Assembly (NCBI RefSeq): GCF_001540865.1
Contig: NC_033628.1
Location: 8,518,306-8,582,305, forward strand
Reading direction: 5' to 3'
Source: Ananas comosus
Lineage: Eukaryota; Streptophyta; Magnoliopsida; Poales; Bromeliaceae
Length of the DNA: 64,000 bases
The notes under the pieces are model-generated. The model worked only from the letters and a program-made list of their open reading frames with translations. It did not search any database and was not told the DNA's origin. Position numbers and translations under genes: made by a program. Shown piece after piece: positions 22,501 to 32,923 of the stretch (position 1 is the first letter of the stretch; every line of letters begins with the position of its first letter).

Positions 22501-25500
22501 TTTATTTCTTTCTTTACTAGCATTCATACAATACAAAAGAGGAAAGAAGATAAATACAAGGGATTTGAAATTTAAAATTGAGATTTGAAATTTAAAATTC
22601 CTACACTCTTGGCATGGTTTGTTGTAACTGCCCACCCATTTGAATTTTGAATTCAAATGATTAGTTGGAGTCAAATCCACCTTAAATATAGGAGGTGATC
22701 TTTCATCTTTTATACGCCCTGCAAGATTGTGGTCCCATTGGAGACACCAATCTTGGACCGCAAAAATTAAACCATTGCAGTGGCAAAGGTTTGGTAAGGA
22801 CATCTGCAATTTGATCAGTTGTGGAGACATGCAACGCATAAAGCTGTCCTTTTGATACTTTATTACGTACAAAGTGATAATCAATTGCTATATGCTTCAT
22901 TCACGATTGGAAGACTGGATTTGCATACAAATATGTGGCTCCAATATTATCACAATGGATAATAGGAGGTTTTGTAAGAGAAACTCCAAGCTCTGTAAGT
23001 AAATTTGAATCCAAGATAATTCTGCTGCAGTTTGTGCAACAGCACGATACTCGGCCAATTAGAAGAGCATGCTACAGACCGTTGCTTGAGTGAGCTCCAT
23101 GAAATAGCATTTGCACGAATATATACAACATAGGCAGAGGTAGAGGTGTGATCATCATGATTGCCGGCCCAATCCACATTTGAACAAGCGTGTAGTATTT
23201 TCGGTGATCTCTTTTTGAACGAGATTCCATGATGGATAGTACCTTTTAAGTAACGTAGAAGGCATTTTGCCGCTGTCCAATGTGTTTGAGAAGGCATATG
23301 CATGAATTATGAAAGCTTATTTACAGCACATGCAATGTAGGGCCGAGTGATGCATAAATATTGAAGAGCCCCAATAAGACTGCGATAACTAGTAGAATCA
23401 GTAGCTGGGGACCCATCTTGAAGAACAAGAGAGCATGAAGTTGACAGAGGGGTACTTACTTGGCACCCGACATATTGCTACAGTCAAGGATATCTTTAAT
23501 ATATTTATTTATGTTGAGTAAGAAGCAGCCCAGATGGAGTAGGAATTACTTCAACACCGAGAAAATGGTGTAGAGAGCCCAAATCCTTGACGGAAAAGCG
23601 TTGAGAGATATCACGGATAAATTTAGAAAAGGAGTTATCATTCCCAGTAAGAATCAAATCATCCACATACACAAGAAAATATCCAAGGATACCATTCTTG
23701 GAGTAGATGAATAAGGAAGCATCAAATTTGGAGTTCATAAAGCCGCATTGAAGAAGAGAAGAACTAGGTTCCTTGTACCAAGCTTGAGGTGCTTGTTTGA
23801 GGCCATAAAGTGCTTTTCATTTAGGGAGCCATGAAGGAAGGCATTGTTGACATCAAGTTGTCTAAGAGAGCACCCACGAGTAAGTGCAAGACAAAGAACG
23901 ACCCGAAATGTTGTAGGTTTTACAATTGGACTAAGGTATATGTGTAGTCAATGCCAGGCCGTTGGTGAAATCCTTTGTGACTAGATGAGCTTTGTATCGT
24001 TCTATGCAACCATCAGGATGTCGTTTAACTCGGAAAACCTATTTGCATCCCACAAGACTTTTGGAACAAGCTCCCAAGTGCCATTGCGAACAAAAGCATT
24101 AAATTCATTTGACATTGCCATACGCCATATGCCATTCAAGATCACGAAGAGCTTGTGAGATACATGTTGGCTCAAGAGAAGAGGGAAGGGGGTGTTTTGT
24201 GGCCGTATGCATATGCTTAGGTTTAAAAATATTATTTTGAGAGTGAGTAACCATTGGATGATTGCGGGTTGGTTGAGGTTTATTATTAGGTTCGGGTGGT
24301 GGCGATGATAAGGGTTTGTTCGGAGAGAGGGGATCAGAGGGATAGGAAGAAGATGATGGTGAGGGTGAAGCATCCACAAGTGGGGAAAGATTGAGTACCT
24401 GATGATGATGTAATTGAAGGCTTTATGGCAGGAAGCATAGTCGGTGAAGTGAAAGAGTCCTGTGACAGTAGCACATGAATAATTGCAAGAGTAGTTGAAT
24501 TAAGATAGGATTCCGACTGAGGTGAACGTGTAGGCGAAGTCATATGAGCATTATTAAGATTATGTGAGGCATAGAAAAATTTAGACTCGGCGTTGAAGGA
24601 TCGTAACATTTATATGCACTTTGGGAAAGTGAGTATCCTAAGAAGATACAAGGGCGAGAACATGGTTGAAGCTTGTTGTGATTATAAGAATGTAACCATG
24701 GGTAACACATATAACCAAAGACTTTAAGCTTAAGATAGTTTGGTTTTTGATGGAATAAAGCTTCAACTGGAGATTACCTTTGCAAAATAGGCATAGGAAG
24801 ACTCTTTATAAGGTAAGCAGCAGTTTCAAATGCATAACTCCCCCAAAAAAAAAGAGGTAAGGAAGCTTGATGTAGAAGAGTTAAGCTCAACAATGTGGCG
24901 ATTACGGCGCTCTGTTAAACCATTGTGTTGAGAGGTACGAGGGGGAGTGATTAAATGAGTAATTCCATTTGCAGAAAAGGAGTTTTTTAGTTTCTGGAAC
25001 TCTCCTCCACCATCAGTATAAATTGATATAATAGAAGTGTTGAACTGCTTTTCAACAATAGCTTTTGTTATATTTGGTTTAGATTTGTAGTTTTCTTAAT
25101 TGAAGTTAAATCCTAATCTAATTAGGATTCGATATAATTTAGATTTAATTTGACATATATAGATTATAAGTAGGAGTGTAATTCTAATTGAATTAGGATT
25201 AGAATCTAGTTAAGAGACATGTATTATATATACATGCTACGGCCAAGTTAATGATGTTGCGACTCGACTTGAGAGCCATGCAAATTAATTAAATTGATGA
25301 CCCGTCTGTACGGAGGTAGCAACGCATCCGCGGAGAGAACCGTGCTCTAATGATGCCACATTATTTAATTAGAGCTATGCCTAATTAAGTCAAGGTGGTG
25401 GCGGGCTGTACGGTCTTCTTGGGGTGAGCCGATCCATCCAAGCCAATTGTAAGGACGTGCTTAAATTGGAGATGTGATGCGGACCAGGCCCCATTTCAGA

Positions 25501-28500
25501 CTTATGCCCGCCGCCATCATCGAAAACCCAATATCTGGCTTGATGACGTGATCGCACCATGATTCAGACATTGGGTGCGACTTGAGTTTGAGCCGGATTT
25601 GCGTGAGGATAGGTTTATATATTTTAGTTATTGAGATATTTTGAATATTATTTTCTGTTTTAGATTTTTTTAGATTTACTTGAATATTGGTAGTTTAGAT
25701 AAGTACGGTTATCGGTTTGTTTCAAGTTGTTAGCAGGAAACTCTATAAAGTTGATCTTGGCCATCTGTATGAAATTAATTATGATGAAATTCCACTATGC
25801 GAGAGATGTCCTCTGATATTTTCCTTCGTGATTTCGCGTCGACCGGAGTGAGTCCATAGGGAGTGAGTCCCTTTATTCTATTCGTCTTTTATTTCTCTTC
25901 GATTCGACAATCTACTTGCGAAATTCTGACGTTGTTTGAGCAAGAAATGAAAAAAAGAAGCTTATTGGATCGTTTTTGTTAACGGGTTCAAACCCGCGAA
26001 AACGCGGTCCATTAAGATTCTTAGTACCTAGTCTCCAAGCCGTACGTCTTTCAAAAAAAAAAGAAATGTCATAAAAAAAAANAAAAAAAAAAAAAAAAAA
26101 AAACAATGAGACGTCTACTCGGCAGACTCGCCTGACGACCCATCCACTCACGTGCCATTCAACAAGGGACTCTCCGTTTGCCCTAGCCGTCATTCTCAAC
26201 CTCCGACCGTACGTTCACCTCGGCCGTAACATCAACCTCTTCGAGATCGCGTCTACACCATCTTTCGATCGATGCATTATGGTGCTCCGGCAGAAACGGC
26301 GTTGGATTGATCTTTAGGAATTTGACGACTCCCGTTCAGCGCTTGCAATTACTAATTCCACCTGCGGATTTTTCTTGATGGTACAACTTTTCATCTCGTT
26401 CTTTGTTTTAAATTCAATCTTTTTATTTGGGTTTTATTGCGCCGTTTTTTATTTTCATTATTCATAATTTTTTTTTTCGCATCCATGTTTAAGTCTCGCT
26501 GTACCAAAGCATATAGTTGCAATAGAGAGTTTCAAATCAATAAGATTTTGCTTTCAACTTGAGATATGGATTTCTAAACTTCTTCCCCTGCATCAAGATG
26601 CTTTGTGCGCGTCGATTTATTTATTTGGATTATAGGACTCTTTGGGCGATCTTCTTTGTACTCTGCCTTTCGATATTAATAAAGTATTTGCTTCGTCTTC
26701 GCCCCTGGACATAGGTCATTGGCCGAACCACGTAAAATATTGGTGTGCCCTTTCCTCTTTTCTTTTCTTTTCCTGCATAAAGTTATTTTCTAGATCTATT
26801 TTTTGTCGTTTCGATTTTAACAAACTAGTATTAGAGCCTTTCCATTCCCTTTGAGGATTAAGATGACAACGAAGTTTGAGATTCAGAAATTTGACAAGAG
26901 CAACAGTTTCGCATTATGGCAAGTCAAGATGCGTGCTATATTGACGTAGCATGAATTGCAGAAGGCACTGTTGGGAAAAGAAAAGTGTCCAATTTTTTTA
27001 TGCCGGAGCAGGAGGAGATTGGTGACAAAGCTCTCACGGCAATACAATTATATTTATCCAATGAGGTATTGCGCGAGGTCTTTGATGAAAAGACCACTGC
27101 AGGGCTTTTGCTTAAATTGGAGTCTCTCTACATAACGAAGTCTCTCACCAACAAGCTATATTTGAAGCAACGCCTCTTCATGTTGCACATGGAGGAAGGT
27201 ACCTCTATTAAGTCGTATTTAGATGAATTTAATTCTATTATTATGGATATCCGCTCGATAGATGTTAAAATCGAGGAGGAAGATAAAGCCTTTTTATTAT
27301 TATGTTCTCTATCGCCCTCTTACAAGAATTTTCGTGAGACCTTCTTGTTTGGACGAGATACTCTATGTCTCGATGATGTTAAATCCTCTTTACTTTCAAA
27401 AGAGAGAATTGACATGAAGATAAGCAACGAGACATGTGGAGCTTTAGGACAAGGTTTGGTCGCTAGAGGGAGGTCTCGGGAGAAGGGTTCCGGTAATAGA
27501 GGTACATCTAGATCAAAATCAAAACATAGGAATCTGATTTGTGGTTATTGTAAGAAGAAGGGTCATATAAAAGCTGATTGTTTCAAGCTGAAAAATAAAG
27601 AGTAGCGGAAGAATAACGGTGATAAGACTCAAGGTCAGAAAAACACCAATACTGAAGCAGAAGCAAGTGTTGCAGCAGGAGAATCAGATAAAATTGATAT
27701 CGTCTTCACAGTTACAGAAAAGGCTCTTGCTAAGGAAGTGTGTAACTGGCCTGGCCACTCATAAACATCATCTTTGTTAGGTCCTCGAATGACTGTCACC
27801 CCCATGCTCAAATCCTTCATGAGAAAATGTGTAGGAAAAAGTCCAATTGAAGTATGGTTAGATTTGCAAAATTTAGAAATTGAAATTAAATTTCTTTTGG
27901 CGTAGAGGGGACACAAAACTTCTGATAAGGAGAATGATTTTGAGGGGGTTTGAAGTTTGATAGTACCAATATGAGTGATATTCAAAGCTGAGCCATCACC
28001 AACAATAATCTCATCGGGATCTTTGCACTCCGAATGAAGAGAAAGAGTACCAAGATTTGTAGTAATATGGTGTGAGGTGCCTGAGTCTACAAGCCAACCT
28101 TTAGAGGAAGTTTGTGGAGATGTAGCACAGTTGGCCATCGTTGGTTCACAAGATTGAGTAGGTCGAGCACAAGGACATTTCCTGGCTGAGTGTCTTTGTT
28201 GATTGCATAGTTGACAAATGACCCCTGGAGCTTGATTGTAGTGTTGTTGGACCATTGTGGTTTTGTTGGCCCTGCCGCCTCTTTTGATACAATATGCTGG
28301 TTGGAGTTGTTACAAGGTTGAAAACCGAAACTTCTACTGGCAGTTGGGTTGCTGTTTGGATAATTTTTGTTTCCTCGATTGGTATCGCTACCATTTGAAC
28401 ATCGTGCATGATTTGTACTAATGACGGAGACTTCGCTATGCGCATCTTCTCGCTTCAAGAAGCTTTCATGCTCCACCAATTTATCGTGCAACTCATCGAA

Positions 28501-30027
28501 CGAAATGCTTGGATGCTGATCTGGATTCACGATGAGAGGGTGTGAGCTTCTCCTTTTCCAGGCTTCTTTTCAAGTTGCAGAAGATGCAACTAATGGCACA
28601 ACTGTTTCAGAAACACAGGCAATTTTTGCATGAAGTAGTAACTGATCTTGCCTAATTAGTAAGTGTGGATTGGATTAGGTGCAGAAGCACCAGTACATGA
28701 GGTAGTGGTTTTTGGTGGACAAGAGAATGAGCCATCGACAAAGCCCATTAGATCATATCCAAGAAGTAGTGAATGAAATTGAGCTCGCCACGAAGGATAG
28801 TTTGATGTGGTGAGTTCAATGGGAATTTGTACATTGATCGAGATCAAGGTGTTGTTTGAGATAAGAGGAATTGCAGAGGAAACAACCTAGTGTTTGTGCT
28901 GTTTGAGCAATCTTCAGCCATGACTTCCGGATTGTCGACTTTAACAAGTATTTGTGGCTCTAATACCATGAAAGAAAATTTGATTGGAAGGAAAAAGGAC
29001 ACACTTCTTTATTTCTTTCTTTACTAGCACTTATATAATACAAGAGAGAAAAGAAGATAATTACAAGGGATTTGAAATTTAAAATTCCTACACTCTTGGC
29101 ATGGTTTGTTTTAACTGCCCATTTGAAATTTGAATTCAAATGATTAGTTAAGTTGGAGCCAAATCCACCTTAAATATAGGAGATGATCTTTCATCTTTTA
29201 TAGTTCTAACATTACTTCTCTGTCGTGCATATAAATCTATCTTTTGTCATGGTTGGATAGGTGAATCAAATAGGGTCTGTGACTGAGAGTATTGAAGCTG
29301 TGAAAATGTCCAAGAGAGCTGGATGGGGTGTAATGGCTAGTCACAGAAGGTACAGCAATATTTACTGCATCTTGAAATCTTTACTTCTCCCTTACACTCT
29401 TTGCAATGGTAAATGATCTTTTCCTCCATTTTTAGTGGTGAAACTGAGGATACATTCATTGCTGACCTCTCAGTCGGTTTGGCCACGGTGAGTTTAGCCT
29501 TTTTGTGGCATCTTGTCCTACTTTGTAATTATAAAGCTCTTTTTTCTTCCAAGTAGGAAAGATGATGATGTTCACTGAACTCAATACTTGCTCTTGTTTT
29601 CATGTGAAATAGGGCCAGATCAAAACCGGAGCACCTTGCCGATCCGAACGCCTTGCCAAATATAATCAGGCAAGTTCCTGTCTTAAGGCTGTAAGAAAAC
29701 CTAGTTCGTTTATATTGAAGTTAGAAGTTAACTCTCATTTGCAACTCATTTCATGCACCGCCTTCCTCTTTCTAGTCTAGGAAGTCATTGGGATACTTCC
29801 GACAATCAGTATTCTTACTGCTTTTATGAAAAATGAAATTGCTTGATTTTTATTCTTGTCTAGATGGTTACGATAAGATTTTGATAGTAAGAGGATGAGC
29901 TTTCTCACTGAACTTTTTTCTGCTATTTGTTTTTAATCAAAACAGCTTCTCAGGATTGAAGAGGAGCTCGGTCCTGTAGCTGTCTACGCAGGAGCTAAGT
30001 TTAGGGCACCTGTAGAACCTTACTAGA
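16717..30027 (+). CDS. ENO: enolase (2-phosphoglycerate dehydratase), cytosolic
   Basis: Converts 2-phosphoglycerate to phosphoenolpyruvate in glycolysis. No transit peptide is seen: the protein starts [20 protein letters not shown]. Exons: 16717-16782, 16956-17019, 17402-17466, 18481-18528, 18646-18732, 18941-19021, 19109-19210, 19306-19386, 20203-20277, 21376-21438, 21548-21628, 21744-21938, 22024-22074, 29261-29349, 29436-29487, 29613-29669, 29946-30027. Family residues are present: Ser39 loop, His163, Glu172, Glu215, Asp250, Glu301, Asp328, Lys353, His381, Lys404, and the signature [14 protein letters not shown]. Introns 7, 11 and 16 start with GC. In the last exon TTTT replaces the expected TTT, so the frame stops at 30003-30005 after AGAKF (438 codons); the family ending and its stop (30025-30027) are one base out of frame. 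Intron 13 (7,186 bp) holds a copia element. Family identity is certain; whether the frameshift is real is not. Confidence 0.96.
17254..17373 (+). repeat. 29-31 bp minisatellite in enolase intron 2
   Basis: Four imperfect units with the shared core GATTTTATCACAGTTATTAA, separated by GGAAGAT or GGAGGAG variants. They end 30 bases before exon 3. Likely length-variable between individuals. Confidence 0.8.
19486..20159 (+). mobile_element. LTR-like unit in enolase intron 8
   Basis: After a 43-base TA run comes promoter-like DNA with a TATA box in CTCCTATATAAGGAGAGG (19702-19719, itself an inverted repeat), then GCTGGATC, TTGGGTTC, TTGCGCCAC and GGTCGTTGTA, and further on CACGTGGA, CTTCTAGGACAGT and CTCCATAG. 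The same landmarks occur in the LTRs at 42587-43288 (antisense) and 50128-50735. It ends CCAACA at 20159. It accounts for most of the 816-bp intron. The 5' boundary is obscured by the TA run. It lies in sense orientation to enolase. Confidence 0.6.
20493..20580 (+). repeat. 44-bp tandem duplication in enolase intron 9
   Basis: The phrase TTAACCTATTGTAAGATC and the next 26 bases occur twice in tandem (starts 20493 and 20537) with only a few differences, indicating a recent duplication. Confidence 0.85.
22462..22714 (-). repeat. 3' LTR of intronic copia
   Basis: Homologous to 28969-29202 over its whole length. Landmarks are CTTTATTTCTTTCTTTACTAG and CACTCTTGGCATGGTTTG. It is longer than its partner mainly by a repeated GATTTGAAATTTAAAA. 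Confidence 0.9.
22790..23310 (-). pseudogene. copia RNase H (intronic element)
   Basis: Copia RNase H follows reverse transcriptase. On the - strand: [50 protein letters not shown], and [14 protein letters not shown] with [10 protein letters not shown]. These motifs belong to the family, but frameshifts near 22900-22960 split the domain. Not functional. Confidence 0.85.
23505..24130 (-). pseudogene. copia reverse transcriptase (intronic element)
   Basis: From [17 protein letters not shown] (about 24110) to the catalytic [14 protein letters not shown] (about 23690-23640) and the [15 protein letters not shown] motif. Several stops and frame changes lie between 23740 and 24000, where [13 protein letters not shown] and FLN-like sequence can be followed in pieces. 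The last open part ends at 23505. Confidence 0.85.
24130..25062 (-). pseudogene. copia integrase core and linker (intronic element)
   Basis: The - strand reads [11 protein letters not shown], then [20 protein letters not shown], which are the second Asp and the Glu of the integrase DDE core, then [15 protein letters not shown] and KVFGYMCYP of the C-terminal part. A serine/proline-rich linker ([14 protein letters not shown]) leads to reverse transcriptase. The zinc finger and first Asp are missing: sequence on the other side of the nested piece ends at the pre-integrase region. Confidence 0.8.
25066..27720 (+). mobile_element. 5' part of a + strand copia nested in the intronic copia
   Basis: Starts TGTTATATTTGGTTTAG, matching (diverged) the LTR start of the 44392-56588 element. 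A weak Met primer site (TAGTATTAGAGC) lies at 26826-26837, then gag. Sequence after gag (27606-27720) also matches the 44392-56588 family. No pol or 3' LTR follows, so this is only the 5' end of an element. It holds a poly-A tract of about 50 bases with one N (26092). The LTR is much longer than in the related element, so another insertion may lie within 25620-26640. Confidence 0.7.
26863..27605 (+). pseudogene. copia gag (nested fragment)
   Basis: Encodes a Ty1/copia Gag: [20 protein letters not shown] at the start, [20 protein letters not shown] in the middle and an intact CCHC knuckle [14 protein letters not shown] near the end (C-X2-C-X4-H-X4-C). A TAG (26947-26949) and a frame change near 26985 break it. 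After those, about 200 codons are open. It is closely related to the gag at 55245-55955 on the other strand. Confidence 0.82.
27635..28255 (-). pseudogene. copia nucleocapsid and protease (intronic element)
   Basis: On the - strand a perfect CCHC knuckle ([14 protein letters not shown]) is followed by the copia protease motif [12 protein letters not shown] with its catalytic Asp, and by [16 protein letters not shown] pre-integrase sequence ending [10 protein letters not shown] near 27735. The last 30 codons of the open frame are the antisense of the nested + strand piece, so the true copia reading ends near 27720. Confidence 0.8.
28087..28847 (-). pseudogene. copia gag, N-terminal parts (intronic element)
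   Basis: The gag opens with [20 protein letters not shown] and [19 protein letters not shown], the usual start of this copia Gag class. It stops at 28656 and resumes as [20 protein letters not shown] in another frame. Frameshifts prevent a full product. It lies directly downstream (on the - strand) of the primer-binding site. Confidence 0.8.
28957..28968 (-). other. copia primer-binding site
   Basis: TGGTATTAGAGC on the - strand, complementary with one mismatch to the 3' end of plant initiator methionine tRNA. It touches the 5' LTR, as expected, and fixes the orientation of the intronic element. Confidence 0.85.
28969..29202 (-). repeat. 5' LTR of intronic copia
   Basis: 234 bp, partner of the 22462 LTR. 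Its outer end is followed by the GTTCT target duplication. Confidence 0.9.
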
Positions 30028-30589
30028 AAGATTAACCACAGGAGGCAGTTGAGTTGGACATACTCAGTAGCAGTGTATGCATATGTATGTATATATATGT
30101 TCTACTCCTTTTGAGGCCGCTAGTTGCTTTGCTCTTTAGTCGGAACAATAAGGCAATATGACCATCGAAAAACAAGATGAGTGTTTGTGCTATCTTGTAG
30201 AGTGCTTTTGTTACAATACCGGAGGTTTCGTAACACAGATCAGCTCTTTTGGGTAATAATAACTTTCTTAACAATGTGAGTTGACGATTTAGAAGTTCTT
30301 CACCATGATTAGTATATCCTCATAAGTTGTTGGCTTCTTCAGCTCATTTTAAACTCTTTGTGATGTGAAGTGATGAGATGAATTGGAGTAAGAATGTGAA
30401 TGGAACTGAAAAAACCACAAAACCAAACCGAACCGACAATTTTGGTTGGGATTTTATTGTGACGGTTCGGTTTTGGTTTTTAAAAGTTCACGAATTGAGA
30501 GTTTTGCTTTGGTTTTGTGTTGAAAATTAGAATATCAATCCAAACCGAAAAGCCAAATTAGAGTTCACTCATGTATATATATTTATATA
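30028..30589 (+). other. enolase 3' UTR and spacer
   Basis: Expected 3' UTR after the ancestral stop. AATAA-type signals occur at about 30146 (ACAATAAGG) and 30254 (GTAATAATAAC), so the transcript probably ends between 30170 and 30290. From about 30400 the sequence changes to AACCGAACCG / GGTTCGGTTTTGG motifs that resume on the far side of the MITE (about 31260-31340), suggesting an older repeat that hosts it. Confidence 0.5.
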
Positions 30590-31133
30590 GAGTTGAGCTA
30601 GAATACTATCGATAGCAAACGGGCTCCGTTGCCGTCCATTTGTTTTTAATGATAGAGCCTCAAAATCGACGATCGGTACCGTTGAATATGATCTATACCA
30701 CTTGAAGTGTTTAGAAATCAAATTTCAAATCTTTTCGACATCATTTGCCTAATGATCAAAAGATTTCAATTTTTGTAATTTTAATGGTGGATATGAGGCG
30801 TTTTCTCGTTTAACGGCGTAAAGATATCTAAATCAATTGAATTTTTGTTAGAAAATTCTTTAAACTATTTAAAACAAGATCAATACTCTTGATCTTGATT
30901 TTAAGACTCCTATCATCATTTTTTAAAGAATATTCATTTTCAGTCGTTCATTTTTGTGTCCACTCGATGAATAAGAGAACAATATCGAAAATGTATGAAA
31001 TTTGATTTATAAACACTTCAAGTGGTATAGATCATATTCAACGGCGCCGATCGTCGATTTGGATGCTCGATCATCGAAAACAAATGGGTGGCAACGGAGC
31101 TAGTTTGCTATCGATAGTATTCTAGCTCAACTC
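30590..31133 (+). mobile_element. TA-array MITE, copy 2
   Basis: Inverted ends GAGTTGAGCTAGAATACTAT and complement, with an inner small palindrome (ATCGATAGCAAAC / GTTTGCTATCGAT). Both ends abut TA-rich arrays (ATTTATATA on the left, TATTTATATATATG on the right). Interior landmarks are ATCATTTGCCTAATGATC, TTTAACGGCGTAAAGATATC and CTCCTATCATCATTTTTTAA. 544 bp, non-coding. Confidence 0.9.
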
Positions 31134-32867
31134 TATTTATATATATGTATGTATGTATATATCAACTTTTGTTACTAGCTTGTTACTTGATATACATTTT
31201 CTTTGGCTTTCTTTGGTAAGCCGACGAAGCAAAGTGACGTAAATAATCCGTTTTTAAAAATTTGTGTTCAAACCGACAAAATCGAACTGCAACCAAATCA
31301 TTATTTTTGGTTTCATTTGGTTTGGTTTTTACGACTTTGGTATAGTTTTTGGTTGTGATAATATGAAATTGATTTAGCTCGGTTAGATTTTAGTTTATCT
31401 GATAAGTCAAATCAAATGGAAACATGTTCATAACTGGACTCATAAAATGCGTTCGACTTTGATTTAATCATGCCAAGAATGCTTAATGCAATGCCATACT
31501 TGGTTGCTCCAAAAAAAAACACAACAACAACAACGGCTACTTTTCATATCCGAAGCAGCTTCTTTGACGATCTTTGAAGGATAACAAATGGTTGTGAACA
31601 GTCTGAGTTAATTATCATATTTTAAGTGGATATTCGATTGTCTAATTTCCTATGGAACACCAAATTAGCTATTTCCAGTTGTATACTTTTGTGCTTACTC
31701 TGTGGTTTTACATTAAATAAAAACGTACAAAACTTATCTGAATTATGGGTCGTTTTTTATTCGACTATCTGATATATCAAAATTTTGATTTTTACCATTC
31801 AATCTTTCAATTTATTTTGTTTGAGTCAACGATAAAATTTAGCTAGTATATTTTATACAATTCTCACAATTATTTATTAAAGTAAATAATTAGCTTAAAT
31901 TTTAACGTCAAAGTTTTGTTGAGCAATTCAAATCAAACAAATTGAAAGGGTAGGTAATGAAATTAAAATTTTGAAAAGTCGGTAGTTAATTCAAAATGGT
32001 ATATAGTTTAGATAAGTTTTGTATATTTTTACCTTTATATTATATACTTATGTTAACAAGATGAGGAATGGTTACATTTTTGAAATTAATAGAATGGTAA
32101 AATGAGATAGAAATAGAATTATTTAGAATGGCACCATAAACAATTGTTGTTTACTCTTTGGGCATGTTTAATTTGAACGATTTGTAGCTTGAAATGAGAA
32201 TCAAAATGATTAATTCGGAATGTTAGTGATTGGTTTGAGGAATTGACATTCTGATTATCATTTTGGGGGAAATCAAATCCCTCTAAACTATTCCGACTAC
32301 ATTGGTGGAAATCAACTTCGATTCCGCGAGGGATAGAGAAAAAAACTATACGCCCCACTTCTTAGAGGGTTACCCATCATAAGACTATTCCAACCCTAGC
32401 ATGCTTATCTCTTTTAATCTTGTAGAACGGAGCGGAAGTATTCGTTCGTACCCTTTTGCGGAAGCGATTCGCGTTACAACTCAATGAGTCCGGATCGTCG
32501 AGGTTGATTCACGTGTCCTTTGATCGTCCTTGATTAAATCTTCTCACGTTCCAAACTCGCGATGGATCGAGCTACAAACGAGCACGATCACAAATCCACC
32601 GTTCAAGTCTCTCTTAGAATAATAGGTTGATGGAGGATGTGGTTTCTCTCTTTCGTTTTCTTATTCTCTTTTCTTTTACCGTTCTTGTACCTCTTTGTTA
32701 TGTGGGATCGTCCGCATATTTATAAGAGATTCCAAAATCCTAATAGCATTAGAGATAAGGCCAAATCGGTTATTAATTGTTATCCTAATATGACTAGGAT
32801 TTATCTCTAACTAACTTTCCAATTTGAAAGCGAGATTAATTCCAATCCAATTAGATAACATAACATC
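31134..32867. other. AT-rich intergenic DNA
   Basis: No convincing coding region. 31250-31400 carries the GGTTTGG / AACCGAC motif repeat. 32150-32350 is AATTGA-rich and shows a possible hAT-like outline, but I could not pair its ends. 32390-32860 is more GC-balanced and may be LTR sequence of the element that follows. Confidence 0.4.
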
Positions 32868-32923
32868 CGTCGGATCGAACCCGCTTATGGGCGTACCCGA
32901 TTCGATTTAACCGAATGCCAACA

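Larger units (their letters stand above)
22462..29202 (-). mobile_element. Ty1/copia element in enolase intron 13
   Basis: Antisense to enolase and flanked by the 5-bp duplication GTTCT (22457-22461 and 29203-29207). The left LTR (22462-22714) and right LTR (28969-29202) are clearly homologous; the left one has about 20 extra bases from a local duplication. On the element strand the LTR starts TATAAAAGATG rather than TG. A primer-binding site complementary to initiator Met tRNA (TGGTATTAGAGC) abuts the right LTR. Domain order on the - strand is gag, protease, integrase, reverse transcriptase, RNase H. A + strand copia piece (25066-27720) interrupts it. Exons 13 and 14 keep intact splice sites around it. 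Confidence 0.92.

Noticed and set aside
27635..27720. C-terminal extension of the copia protease frame
   Set aside because: It is the antisense of the + strand nested copia, continued by chance.
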